64,000 nucleotides of DNA from positions 1 through 64,000 of the forward strand of contig NZ_BSOW01000043.1 of NCBI RefSeq assembly GCF_030160715.1, in the 5' to 3' direction. This DNA comes from Bradyrhizobium iriomotense. Its GTDB lineage: Bacteria; Pseudomonadota; Alphaproteobacteria; Rhizobiales; Xanthobacteraceae. Positions 54,286-63,264 of the stretch are shown here, in pieces. Each line of letters opens with the position of its first letter. Position 1 is the stretch's first letter. Made by a program: the position numbers and the translations under genes. The notes under the pieces are model-generated. The model made no database searches. It saw only the letters and a list, made by a program, of their open reading frames with translations, and was not told where the DNA came from.

Positions 54286-54807
54286 ATGCTGAACAGGCGC
54301 AACGGTTACGAATACGAGGATCTGCTGGCCTGTGCACGTGGCGAGATGTTCGGCCCCGGCAACGCGCAATTGCCGCTGCCGCCGCTGCTGATGTTCGACC
54401 GCATCACGGAAATTTCCGATACTGGCGGCGAATTCGGCAAGGGTCTGGTGCGTGCCGAGCTCGACGTCAAGCCGGACCTCTGGTTCTTCGGCTGCCATTT
54501 CAAGAACGATTCCGTCATGCCGGGTTGCCTTGGCCTCGACGCGCTCTGGCAGATGGTCGGATTCTACCTCGGCTGGATCGGCGGCGAGGGCCGCGGCCGC
54601 GCGCTGGGATTGAGCGAATTGAAGTTCGGCGGCCAGGTGCTGCCCGAGGCACGCAAGGTTGTGTACAACGTCGACATCAAGCGCGTGATGCGTTCAAAGC
54701 TGGTGCTGGGCATTGCCGACGGGTGGCTTTCGGTCGATGACCAGATTATCTATCGCGCCAAGGATCTGAAGGTCGGCCTGTTCAAGCAGGGCACGAGCCT
54801 GGGCTGA
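54286..54807 (+). CDS. fabA: 3-Hydroxydecanoyl-ACP dehydratase/isomerase
   Basis: A 173-residue enzyme that dehydrates 3-hydroxydecanoyl-ACP and isomerises the product, starting unsaturated fatty-acid synthesis. The active-site His is in FFGCHFKNDSVMPG and the Asp in LGLDALWQM. The length fits FabA. The 352-bp gap before it holds the irr promoter and iron-control sites. First gene of fabA-fabB-fabI. Confidence 0.96.
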   Translation: MLNRRNGYEYEDLLACARGEMFGPGNAQLPLPPLLMFDRITEISDTGGEFGKGLVRAELDVKPDLWFFGCHFKNDSVMPGCLGLDALWQMVGFYLGWIGGEGRGRALGLSELKFGGQVLPEARKVVYNVDIKRVMRSKLVLGIADGWLSVDDQIIYRAKDLKVGLFKQGTSLG

Positions 54808-54854
54808 CGCAAAGCGCATCACTGAAAGAAGACAACGATTAGGGCGAGGCTGTC

Positions 54855-56078
54855 ATGAGACGGGTTGTGGTCACCGGGATGGGCATCGTCTCGTCCATCG
54901 GAAACAACACCCAGGAAGTGCTTGCGAGCCTTCACGAGGCAAAGTCAGGCATCTCGCGGGCAGAGAAATATGCCGAGCTCGGCTTCCGTTCGCAGGTCGC
55001 GGGTGAGCCCACGCTCGATCCGGCGACAGTCATCGACCGGCGCGCGATGCGCTTCCTCGGCCAGGGTGCGGCGTGGAATCACATCGCGATGGAGCAGGCG
55101 ATCCAGGATTCCGGTCTCGGGCCCGACGAGATCTCCAACATCCGCACCGGCATCATCATGGGCTCCGGCGGACCGTCGGCCCGCACCATCGTCGAATCCG
55201 CCGACATTACCCGTGCCAAGGGGCCGAAGCGGGTCGGACCGTTCGCGGTGCCGAAGGCGATGTCGTCAACGGCGTCGGCAACGCTTGCCACCTGGTTCAA
55301 GATCAAGGGCGTGAACTATTCGATCTCGTCGGCCTGTGCGACGTCGAACCATTGCATCGGCAATGCCTATGAGACGATCCAGATCGGCAAGCAGGACGTG
55401 ATCTTCGCCGGCGGTTGCGAGGAACTGGACTGGTCGCTGTCGGTGCTGTTCGACGCCATGGGCGCGATGTCCTCGAAATACAACGACACGCCCGCCACCG
55501 CCTCGCGTCCCTATGACGTCAATCGCGACGGCTTCGTCATCGCAGGCGGCGCCGGTGTGCTGGTGCTGGAAGAGCTCGAGCACGCCAAGGCGCGCGGCGC
55601 ACGCATCTATGGCGAGATCGTCGGCTATGGCGCGACGTCGGATGGTTACGACATGGTCGCGCCGTCGGGTGAAGGCGCCGAGCGCTGCATGCGCATGGCG
55701 ATGTCGACCGTGAAGACCAAGGTCGACTACATCAACCCGCACGCCACCTCGACGCCGGCGGGCGACCCGCCGGAGATCGAGGCAGTCCGAAAGGTGTTCG
55801 GCGTCGGCGAGAAGTGCCCGCCGATCTCTGCTACCAAGGCACTCACCGGCCATTCGCTGGGCGCGACCGGCGTGCAGGAAGCGATCTACTCGCTGCTGAT
55901 GATGAACAACGGCTTCATCTGCGAGAGCGCGCACATCCAGGAGCTCGACCCGGTGTTCGCCGACATGCCGATCGTGCGCAAGCGCATCGACAACGCCAAG
56001 ATCGGTACCGTGCTGTCGAACTCGTTCGGCTTTGGCGGCACCAACGCCACGCTGGTGTTCAGCCGGCTGGATGCGTGA
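54855..56078 (+). CDS. fabB: 3-Oxoacyl-ACP synthase I
   Basis: A 407-residue condensing enzyme that elongates the unsaturated intermediate made by FabA. Catalytic Cys in SISSACATSNHCIG near residue 162, His in INPHATSTPAGD and His in ATKALTGHSLGATG. Follows fabA by 48 bp. Confidence 0.96.
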   Translation: MRRVVVTGMGIVSSIGNNTQEVLASLHEAKSGISRAEKYAELGFRSQVAGEPTLDPATVIDRRAMRFLGQGAAWNHIAMEQAIQDSGLGPDEISNIRTGIIMGSGGPSARTIVESADITRAKGPKRVGPFAVPKAMSSTASATLATWFKIKGVNYSISSACATSNHCIGNAYETIQIGKQDVIFAGGCEELDWSLSVLFDAMGAMSSKYNDTPATASRPYDVNRDGFVIAGGAGVLVLEELEHAKARGARIYGEIVGYGATSDGYDMVAPSGEGAERCMRMAMSTVKTKVDYINPHATSTPAGDPPEIEAVRKVFGVGEKCPPISATKALTGHSLGATGVQEAIYSLLMMNNGFICESAHIQELDPVFADMPIVRKRIDNAKIGTVLSNSFGFGGTNATLVFSRLDA

Positions 56079-56081
56079 TCT

Positions 56082-56199
56082 GTCATGCCCCCGAAAGTGG
56101 GGCATCCAGCACACCGCGGCGCCTCGGCCAATAACAACTATCTCTGGAATACTGAATCGCCCGCCCCGGTGCGCAAGTGCGCACAAGGTGGGCGATGAC
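56082..56199. repeat. Intergenic repeat between fabB and fabI
   Basis: Begins GTCATGCCCCCGAAAGTGGGGC just after the fabB stop and ends GGGCGATGAC; the right half folds as TCGCCCGCC...GGTGGGCGA around TGCGCAAGTGCGCA. This resembles a dispersed rhizobial repeat ending 'ATCGCCCGCC...GGGCGATGAC'. It is non-coding. Confidence 0.5.
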
Positions 56200-56225
56200 C
56201 TCGGAATGATGGGAGCCACGCGGCG

Positions 56226-57023
56226 ATGGAAGGTCTGATGAAAGGCAAGCGCGGTCTGATCATGGGCATCGCCAATGATCACTCGATCGCCTGGGGCATG
56301 GCGAAGACGCTGCATGCTCACGGTGCCGAGCTTGCCTTCACCTTCCAGGGCGAGGCACTCGGCAAGCGCGTCAAGCCGCTGGCGGAATCGCTTGGTGTTG
56401 ATCTGGTGCTGCCCTGCGACGTCGAGGACATCGCTAGCGTCGATGCCTCGTTCGACGTGCTCCGCGAGAAATGGGGGCGGCTCGATTTCGTCATCCACGC
56501 GATCGGCTTTGCCGACAAGAACGAGCTGAAGGGCCGCTACGCCGACACCAGTCGCGCGAACTTTTCGCGCACCATGGTGATCTCCTGCTTCTCGTTCACT
56601 GAGGTCGCAAAACGCGCCGCCGAGCTGATGACGGAGGGTGGCAGCATGATCACGCTGACCTTCGGCGCCTCGGAGCGCGCGATGCCGAATTACAACGTGA
56701 TGGGCGTGGCCAAGGCGGCGCTGGAAGCCTCCGTGCGCTACCTCGCCTCCGATTTCGGACCGCGTGGCATCCGTGTCAACGCGATCTCCGCCGGTCCTAT
56801 CCGTACGCTCGCCGGCTCCGGCATTGGCGAAGCGCGGGCGATGTTCGCCTTCATGCAGAAGCATTCGCCGCTCCGCCGCGGCGTCACGCTCGACGAGCTC
56901 GGCGGCTCTGCGCTGTATTTGCTGTCGGAGCTGTCAGGTGGCGTCACCGGCGAGGTGCACTACGTCGATTCCGGCTACAACATCATCCTGATGCCGAAGC
57001 CGGACGATCTGAAGGCGGAGTGA
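56226..57023 (+). CDS. fabI: Enoyl-ACP reductase FabI
   Basis: A 265-residue NADH-dependent SDR that completes each elongation cycle. GLIMGIANDHSIAWGMAKTL is the FabI nucleotide loop (with the Ile/Ser spacing), and MPNYNVMGVAKAALEASVRYLA holds the Tyr-(x)6-Lys active site. ATG 56226 and ATG 56238 (MKGKRG) are both possible; the latter has GGAAGG close upstream. Confidence 0.94.
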   Translation: MEGLMKGKRGLIMGIANDHSIAWGMAKTLHAHGAELAFTFQGEALGKRVKPLAESLGVDLVLPCDVEDIASVDASFDVLREKWGRLDFVIHAIGFADKNELKGRYADTSRANFSRTMVISCFSFTEVAKRAAELMTEGGSMITLTFGASERAMPNYNVMGVAKAALEASVRYLASDFGPRGIRVNAISAGPIRTLAGSGIGEARAMFAFMQKHSPLRRGVTLDELGGSALYLLSELSGGVTGEVHYVDSGYNIILMPKPDDLKAE

Positions 57024-57170
57024 CCCGCGGACCTGCCTTTCGAAAGGCCGCGGCTTCGGCGCGCATCCCACGATCATGGGGCAGACTCGGCAATGATTTG
57101 ACGGCTTTCTGGGCCCGATGGCGCCACGCTGGTGGCGCGTTCCGAGGCTTGGGAAGGAGCGGTCTTGCCG

Positions 57171-59155
57171 ATGGTGCGTGCGATGTTTCGTGCCGGGGCG
57201 TTGGCGTCCATGGCCGGCGTCGTGCTGGTTGCCGGGGAGTCATGCGCCCTCGCGCAGTCGGCGATCTGGGATTCGACCCTTTCCAATACTCACTGGTACG
57301 TGCCGACGGCGCAGTTGCTGGCCTATGCCGCGCCGAAGACGGGTTTTTCGAATCCGATTCCGATCGGCGATCAGACACTTTGGTCGCTATCCACCGCGAC
57401 GAATGGATCATTCACCGGGACGAGCGTTGCACAGCTCAAGATCGGGTCGGCGCTCGTGACCGACACCTCCACGATCCAGGGCTTCGTGACGACGGCGGGT
57501 CAGATCTCGATGCTGTTCACGCCGACCTCCGGAGGCTCCGTGACCGTCGGCCTCGGCCACATGCGCACCGTCAACGGTGTGACGGAGATGGAAATGCAGA
57601 TGATCACGGGGGATAGCCTCCTCGTGACGCATTGGGCCTACATGTTGCCCTATGATCCTACGACCTTCACCCCGCCGCCCTCGCAAGCGGTCCCGGCCAA
57701 TTCGGTGCCACAATGGGCGTGGACATCAGGTACGCCGTGGCGGATCGTGAGCCCGGCCTTGTTCGGCACGTCCACACCCGGGCGGCTCGTCATCACGAAC
57801 TATCAGAACGGATATTTCTGGGGTGCCGGCATTGCGCCCGGAGGCAACGCCGTCAGTTTCACCTTGCTGGGCTCTGTGACGCCCGAGGGCAACGTTCTCT
57901 TCAACACGCTGTCGCGCGGCACTCTCACCAGTCTCTACGGGACGGCGAGCGGCGATGCGTCGGGTTCACAGATGGTCGTCAGCACCTACGATCTGACTGG
58001 CAATTCAACCGGAGCGCTGGCCTTACCTGTCCCTGGTCCAGCCCTATGCCGACACCCTGCGCGCCCAGAACAACCGGGCAGGCCTTGCCGCGGGCGGACA
58101 CGCTCTATCAGATGTCCACGACGTCGCTCGGCTGGTCGGGCACCATGGCGCCGGGATTCGCCGTGCTCGACAATCTCAGCGGCTCGAGCCTCTCGAGCGC
58201 CATCAATCAGACGTTGCCCGTTCTCACTGGCGCGGCGTCGCAGGCGACCTATGCCACGCAGCGAGCCGTGCAACAGGCTGTCACCGGACGTCTCGACGAC
58301 ATCCGTGGGCTGAACTCGGGCGCTGCGCCCGAACGGAATATCTGGATGAAGCCGCTCGGCGGTGTCGTCCGGCAAGGCAGCCTCGACGGGGTCCCCGGAT
58401 ACAATGCGTCCGGCGTTGGCGTCGCGTTGGGCGCCGATGCGGCGATTTCTCCGCGCACGATGCTCGGCGGCGTGTTTGCCTACTCCCATCAGACCATCAC
58501 CGGGAGCGAGGATGCTGTCCCCAATCGGCTCGCGATCGATTCATACCAGATGGGACTCTACGGGACCTACGCCGTCAGTCGCGACGTCCAGGTCGATGCC
58601 CAGCTTGACGGCGCGCTCAATGACAATGGCGAAAGCCGTACGCTCGGTTTCATCAACAGCACCGCTACCGCAAACTATCGCTCCTACAGCGTGCATGCCG
58701 GTGCCGCGATCAAGAAGCTGATCCCGCTCGGGGCGCTTACGTTCATGCCGTCGCTCCAGCTCGACTACGGACAGGTGGGGTCGCCCGCGTATCAGGAAAA
58801 TGGTGCCGGCGGCTTCAGTCTCAACGTCGATTCGCAAGTCTATCGGGAGCTGATCCTCACGGCAGGGTTCAAGGGCGCGTATGAGCTGGTGAGGCGGACC
58901 TATCTCACAGGTGATGTCGGGATTGGCTACAACGCGTTGAATCAGGGATTGCAGATCAGGGCGGCGTTTGCGGGAGGAGGCACGGCCTTCGTCACGGACG
59001 GCCTCGCCCTCTCGCCCTGGATCTATTCCGCGGGCCTCGGACTGGCCGCCGCCGCAACCGATCGCGTCGATCTCGGTATCCGATACGGCCTGCAAGCGAC
59101 CTCGTCCGGCCTTGTTCAGCAGTCCGGGCTCGCCGTGCTCAAGGTGAAGCTTTGA
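57171..59155 (+). pseudogene. Autotransporter-domain protein interrupted by two frameshifts
   Basis: An outer-membrane/secreted protein of about 660 residues once joined. The signal peptide is MVRAMFRAGALASMAGVVLV to CALAQ, the passenger part follows, and the C-terminal beta-barrel (about 58330-59155) has the autotransporter pattern ending LAVLKVKL. The frame used from 57171 is open until about 58019; the homologous reading then continues one base later (PYLSLVQPYADTLRAQNNRA, from 58021) and one base later again from 58094 (ADTLYQMSTTSLGWSG). Both breaks look like single-base insertions, at 58020 and in the G-run 58092-58094. Genuine mutation or assembly error cannot be told apart here. Confidence 0.75.
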
Positions 59156-59180
59156 GCACGGAGCAGCGTTCGGCCATGCG

Positions 59181-59777
59181 TCAGCCCGCCGCGATCTTCT
59201 CCGCGCGCTGGAACGCGGGCCGTGCCACGCAGCGGGCAATGTAGGCGTCGAATGACGGTCGCGGCGGCACCATCTTGAACATCCGCACGGCGAAGTTCAG
59301 CCCCGAGCCGATCACGATGTCGGCGGCCGTAAATTCTTCGCCGAGGATCCATGGCCCCTTGGCCAGCGCGGCGTCGAGGACGTCGAACACTTGCGTCGCG
59401 CTGCCCCAGGCCGCGGTGGAGGTGGGCACCTCGAGCTTGGTGAAGATCTGGATCAGCCCGGGCTCGATGCAGCCCGGCCCGAAGAACAGCCATTGCAGGT
59501 ATCGCGCGCGGCGCGGATCGGTCGGCGGCGGCGCGAGCTTCGTCTCCGGGTAGCGATCGGCGACATAGGCGCAGATCGCAGCCGCTTCGCCGAGCGCGGC
59601 ATCGCCGTCGACCAGCGACGGCACCTTGCCCATCGGATTGATCTTCAAGTACTCCGGCGCCTTCTGCGCGCCCGTCGTGATGTCGGTCAGCACGCGCTCA
59701 TAGGGCAGGCCGGTTTCCTCCATCAGCCAGAGCGCGGAGAACGAGCGCGAGCGAGGCGACCAGTAGAGCTTGATCAT
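59181..59777 (-). CDS. Glutathione S-transferase family protein
   Basis: A 198-residue GST. The N-terminal thioredoxin-like domain opens MIKLYWSPRSRSFSALWLMEE with a Ser as likely catalytic residue, has KINPMGKVPSLVDGD with the cis-Pro, and AICAYVADRYPE; the C-terminal helical domain has LGEEFTAADIVIGSGL. Substrate unknown. Convergent with the autotransporter gene. Confidence 0.92.
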   Translation of the reverse strand: MIKLYWSPRSRSFSALWLMEETGLPYERVLTDITTGAQKAPEYLKINPMGKVPSLVDGDAALGEAAAICAYVADRYPETKLAPPPTDPRRARYLQWLFFGPGCIEPGLIQIFTKLEVPTSTAAWGSATQVFDVLDAALAKGPWILGEEFTAADIVIGSGLNFAVRMFKMVPPRPSFDAYIARCVARPAFQRAEKIAAG

Positions 59778-59968
59778 GGGGTGGACCTTTCATGAGCACG
59801 AGGCCATTGGCACGAAGCGCCTTGTCCATCGCGCGTCTTGCTCGAGTTGGCAAGGCGCTAGGGGTTGGAGGATCGAGCCTGTTCGAGCCGACATGTTGGT
59901 CAATTCAATTTCACAGGGCTCGTCGTCCGTTGGCATCGGGCGAATCGTGGGCCGCCGCAGCCCCGCAA

Positions 59969-60781
59969 TCAGTACGAGCTGTCCCTGCTCGATTTTCGAA
60001 GCAAGGTCGGTAACGTCTTGTCGAGACTCGCTGTCAGCATTGCGCGCACGCCATCGCGCAAGACCGGGTTGGCTGCGGCGTCCGCGGGCTTATCCGGAAA
60101 CATCGCACGATCTAGCTTGCGCGAAGGGCCTCCAAGCGGATTGTGCAGCAGGCGCTCCATATACGTATCCTCGGTCATCAATGCGGGCGCCTCCCCGATC
60201 AGTTTGAAGGTTGGGCCGTCGTAGACCCGAATGTACATCATGGCGAAGAGGTGTACCGGCCCGTCGAAGGCGTACTTCGAGATTCCAATGCCGAATTCCC
60301 GTTGGGTGCCGCCGTGCCGATGCACGACGACGTAGCGCTCACAGGGAATCCGTTCGGAGACGTGTTGTGCAAACTCCTTGATCCTCGCGTCGTCGCCGTG
60401 GAAGATAGAGCGCGGACTTCTCCTGCCCGCCGTTAGCTCTTCCCGGGTAAAGGGAATTCTTCGTACCGAACTGCCTGCAGCTGCGGCGCGAACCCGCGAG
60501 ACGACGAGGTCGTCGAGCGCCCAACTGTCGACGGAGGTGCGTACATATTTGTCGAGGAACGTGAACGCGCCGAACGTCTCGACCATGAACAGATTGCCAG
60601 CGATCGGAATCACGCCGATCTGGCACGGTCCGCTCTCCACCCGTCTCGCCGCCGCACCGGTGTTGCCGTTCGCGGTTGCCTTCGCGGCCTGCCTGATTGC
60701 ATCCGGCTTCGACCAGGACTGGGCGGATGCGGGCACGGCAAGCAACAGGATCGCGGCGAAAGCGGCGCTGGCCTTGATCAT
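59969..60781 (-). CDS. Secreted protein of unknown function, paralogue 1
   Basis: A 270-residue exported protein. The signal peptide starts MIKASAAFAAILLLAVPASAQ. The mature protein has SGPCQIGVIPIAGNLFMVETFGAFTFL, then WALDDLVVSRVRAA, and two further Cys-containing stretches (ERIPCERYVVV). These blocks also occur in the next gene upstream, so the two are paralogues. No known domain was recognised. The ATG at 60779-60781 is preferred to a longer frame because it gives a signal peptide. The gap of 190 bp after it (59778-59968) holds no clear feature. Confidence 0.7.
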   Translation of the reverse strand: MIKASAAFAAILLLAVPASAQSWSKPDAIRQAAKATANGNTGAAARRVESGPCQIGVIPIAGNLFMVETFGAFTFLDKYVRTSVDSWALDDLVVSRVRAAAAGSSVRRIPFTREELTAGRRSPRSIFHGDDARIKEFAQHVSERIPCERYVVVHRHGGTQREFGIGISKYAFDGPVHLFAMMYIRVYDGPTFKLIGEAPALMTEDTYMERLLHNPLGGPSRKLDRAMFPDKPADAAANPVLRDGVRAMLTASLDKTLPTLLRKSSRDSSY

Positions 60782-60806
60782 GGCCTTGTGCTCCCTATGC
60801 CCGAGC

Positions 60807-61637
60807 TCAATCTTCCTTGAGATAGCCAGGCAGGCCGCGGTCGAGCCTGTCTGCGACGAGCGCTCGCGTCCTCTCGCGCAGCGCCGCATTGCTCGGAGCC
60901 GCCGCGGGTGGCTCAGGAAATAGCGAGTTGTCGAGCTTGGTCAGCGGATCTTCGGTCAATCGCAGACCTGCAGCCAGGTTCGCCCCAAAATTCACAAAGG
61001 GACGGTTGATCTGCTCGTAGCTCCGGCCGTCGATCAACGTGATCGAAATATTGGCGAAAAGGTGCGAGTGCCGAATGAGGTTGCCGAGACCCTGATTGTA
61101 GGTGCCGATGCCGTTCAGCATCATGCGCGTGCCCGCCAACTCGCCCTTGAACGTGGTTGCGACCAGATAGCGATCGCAGTTCGCATTGGCTGTGATGCTC
61201 CGCACGATCACCGGCAGGCGCTCACCTGGATCCCGGATAAGGATAGTTTTCGGATTGTAGAACGGCTCGAAGGCTCCCTTGGGATAGGCGATCCTGCGGA
61301 CCGTGGGATCGTTACCGGTCGCTGCGCGCACGCGCGCAAAGACGAGATCATCGAGGCCCCAGTCGATCGGAACCTCGCTTGCCTCATTCTCGAAGACCGT
61401 GACGCCGAACTTCTGCACCGAATAGCGTTCTCCGATCACCGAGATCACGCCAAGCCGGCACGGGCCGCTATCCGCTGCAATCGGCGGCTTTGCGGCCGAC
61501 TTGGCCTTCGGCGCCGGCTTTTTGGCCACGGGCTTGGTGGCCGCTGGCGTTGTGGTGGCGGTTGAGGGTGGAGTTTGCGCCGATGCAGGGGACAGAAGGC
61601 ACAACGAGACAAGCGCGAAAGCGGGGAGGCGAACCAT
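60807..61637 (-). CDS. Secreted protein of unknown function, paralogue 2
   Basis: A 276-residue exported protein. Signal peptide MVRLPAFALVSLCLLSPASAQ, then a Pro/Ala/Lys-rich low-complexity segment (about 25-55, AATKPVAKKPAPKAKSAAKP), then SGPCRLGVISVIGERYSVQKFGVTVFE and WGLDDLVFARVRAATG, matching its neighbour. A Cys in NANCDRYLVATT corresponds to the second Cys of paralogue 1. It lies 25 bp upstream of it on the same strand, so they are probably one transcript. Other in-frame ATGs lie upstream at 61652 and 61667. Confidence 0.7.
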   Translation of the reverse strand: MVRLPAFALVSLCLLSPASAQTPPSTATTTPAATKPVAKKPAPKAKSAAKPPIAADSGPCRLGVISVIGERYSVQKFGVTVFENEASEVPIDWGLDDLVFARVRAATGNDPTVRRIAYPKGAFEPFYNPKTILIRDPGERLPVIVRSITANANCDRYLVATTFKGELAGTRMMLNGIGTYNQGLGNLIRHSHLFANISITLIDGRSYEQINRPFVNFGANLAAGLRLTEDPLTKLDNSLFPEPPAAAPSNAALRERTRALVADRLDRGLPGYLKED

Positions 61638-61730
61638 GGAATTCCGGGACATCAGGAGGCGGGTCATCGATGGAGACGTCAAATTAGATTGAGGTCGCGA
61701 CAACCGCAAGCTGCGTGATGCCGGTGCCGT

Positions 61731-62195
61731 CTACTCGTCGCGCGTTTCCCGCTTCCACCGATAGCACTTCATCATGAAGCCGGTCGCGGATGCGACCTCT
61801 TCCCGCTCGAACACAAAGCCCTCGCGCTCGTACCAGCGCCAGGCCTTTTCGTTCTCGCGTACGCAGCGCAGCACGATTTCGTCGGGCAACTGCGTCCGCG
61901 TGAAGGCGAGCAATTGCCGGCCGAGCGAGCGGCCCTGATAGGCTGGTGCGACGAAGAGCTGGTCGAGATAGAGTTTTGGCAGATGCAGCGCCAGCATGGC
62001 GGCGATCGTGCCGTTATCATCGGCGACGAACAGGCTCCAGCCATCCTCGATCTCGCGCAGCACGCGTGCGCGCAGGTTCGCGAGCAGGAAGTTGCTGGTT
62101 TCCGCCAAACCGGTCGAGACCCAGCTCTCCATCCAGACGCGCGCGATCTCGTCATATTCGTGCGGCTCGGCGGGACGGATGAGCGGAGTGGACAT
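61731..62195 (-). CDS. GNAT family N-acetyltransferase
   Basis: A 154-residue acetyltransferase. LFVAPAYQGRSLGRQLLAF holds the acetyl-CoA loop Q-x-x-G-x-G/L-type, and RENEKAWRWYEREGFV the GNAT motif B. Substrate unknown. The ATG at 62193-62195 gives the usual start; a much longer frame upstream overlaps oxyR and is a shadow. Confidence 0.87.
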   Translation of the reverse strand: MSTPLIRPAEPHEYDEIARVWMESWVSTGLAETSNFLLANLRARVLREIEDGWSLFVADDNGTIAAMLALHLPKLYLDQLFVAPAYQGRSLGRQLLAFTRTQLPDEIVLRCVRENEKAWRWYEREGFVFEREEVASATGFMMKCYRWKRETRDE

Positions 62196-62218
62196 GGGGA
62201 TGGTCTGCCGCGCGCCGA

Positions 62219-63151
62219 TCAGGCCCTGCGCAGCGTAGCGCTCGCCGCATGCCGTGCGCGCACCTTGCCGGCCGACAGGCACACCACCTCGGAGATTTGC
62301 AGGAGCTGCCGCGCCAGCGGACTGGTCTTGCGCCAGACCATGCCGATGGTGCGCGAGGGCTGCGGCTCGGCAAAGCGTGCGACCGACACGGAGGCCGAGC
62401 GCGTCTCCACCGGCAGGGCCATTTCCGGGATCAAGGTCACGCCGATGCCGGCGCTGACCATCTGAACCAGCGTCGACAGCGAATTCGCATCCAGCATCTC
62501 GCGCGGCGGGGCCGATTGCATGTTGCAGAACGACAGCGCCTGGTCGCGGAAACAATGTCCCTCCTCGAGTAGCAACAGCCGCATCTCGCGCATCATCTCG
62601 CGTGAGGGCACCGGCGTTCCCTCATCCGTGCTCGGCCGAACCAGCAGGAATTTTTCCTCGAACAGCGCGACTTCGGTCAGCGATGATTCGGAGACCGGCA
62701 GCGCGACGATCGCTGTGTCGAGCCGACCTTCGGTCAGCTCCTGGATCAGCTTGGGTGTCATCGTCTCGCGCACGCGGATGTCGAGCTCCGGATGCAGGCG
62801 CGTGAGGTTCTTGGTGATCGTGGGCAGGAGATAGGGCGCAATCGTCGGGATCATGCCGATGCGCAGGCGGCCGGCGAAGCGGTCGCGCGAGGCGCGCGCG
62901 AAGTCGCCGAGCTCATCGACCGAGCGCAGGATCTCGCGCACGCGCTGGGCGAGCTCCTCGCCGAAGCGCGTCAGTGCGACCTGTCGCGCGCTGCGCTCGA
63001 GCAGGAGCCCGCCGAGCGTTTCCTCCATTTCCTTGATCTGCATCGACAGCGCCGGTTGCGAGATCGAGCAGGCTTCCGCCGCGCGCCCGAAATGGCCGAG
63101 ACGCGCCAGCGCATCGAAATACCGGAGCTGCCGCAGCGTCAGATTTATCAT
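62219..63151 (-). CDS. oxyR: Hydrogen peroxide-inducible activator OxyR
   Basis: A 310-residue LysR-family regulator. The N-terminal helix-turn-helix reads LRQLRYFDALARLGHFGRAAEACSISQPALSMQIKEME. The redox cysteines of OxyR are present as Cys200 and Cys209 in EEGHCFRDQALSFCNM, which form a disulfide on oxidation. It is divergent from katG, its classic target. Confidence 0.94.
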   Translation of the reverse strand: MINLTLRQLRYFDALARLGHFGRAAEACSISQPALSMQIKEMEETLGGLLLERSARQVALTRFGEELAQRVREILRSVDELGDFARASRDRFAGRLRIGMIPTIAPYLLPTITKNLTRLHPELDIRVRETMTPKLIQELTEGRLDTAIVALPVSESSLTEVALFEEKFLLVRPSTDEGTPVPSREMMREMRLLLLEEGHCFRDQALSFCNMQSAPPREMLDANSLSTLVQMVSAGIGVTLIPEMALPVETRSASVSVARFAEPQPSRTIGMVWRKTSPLARQLLQISEVVCLSAGKVRARHAASATLRRA

Positions 63152-63176
63152 CAGAAAATCCTATTGCAGCGATCAT

Positions 63177-63190
63177 TAAAGTCAACTTTA
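63177..63190. promoter_or_regulatory. Dyad in the oxyR-katG gap
   Basis: TAAAGT and ACTTTA (63177-63190) are inverted around a two-base centre in the 113-bp divergent region. OxyR contacts AT-rich dyads with LysR-type spacing, so this may be part of its site; the full four-part site was not resolved. Confidence 0.35.
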
Positions 63191-63264
63191 CCTGATAAGA
63201 GGCGGCGCCTAGAGTCATTCCACCTGGGTCATGGCGATGTTCGACGCCACCAGAGGAGGTATTC

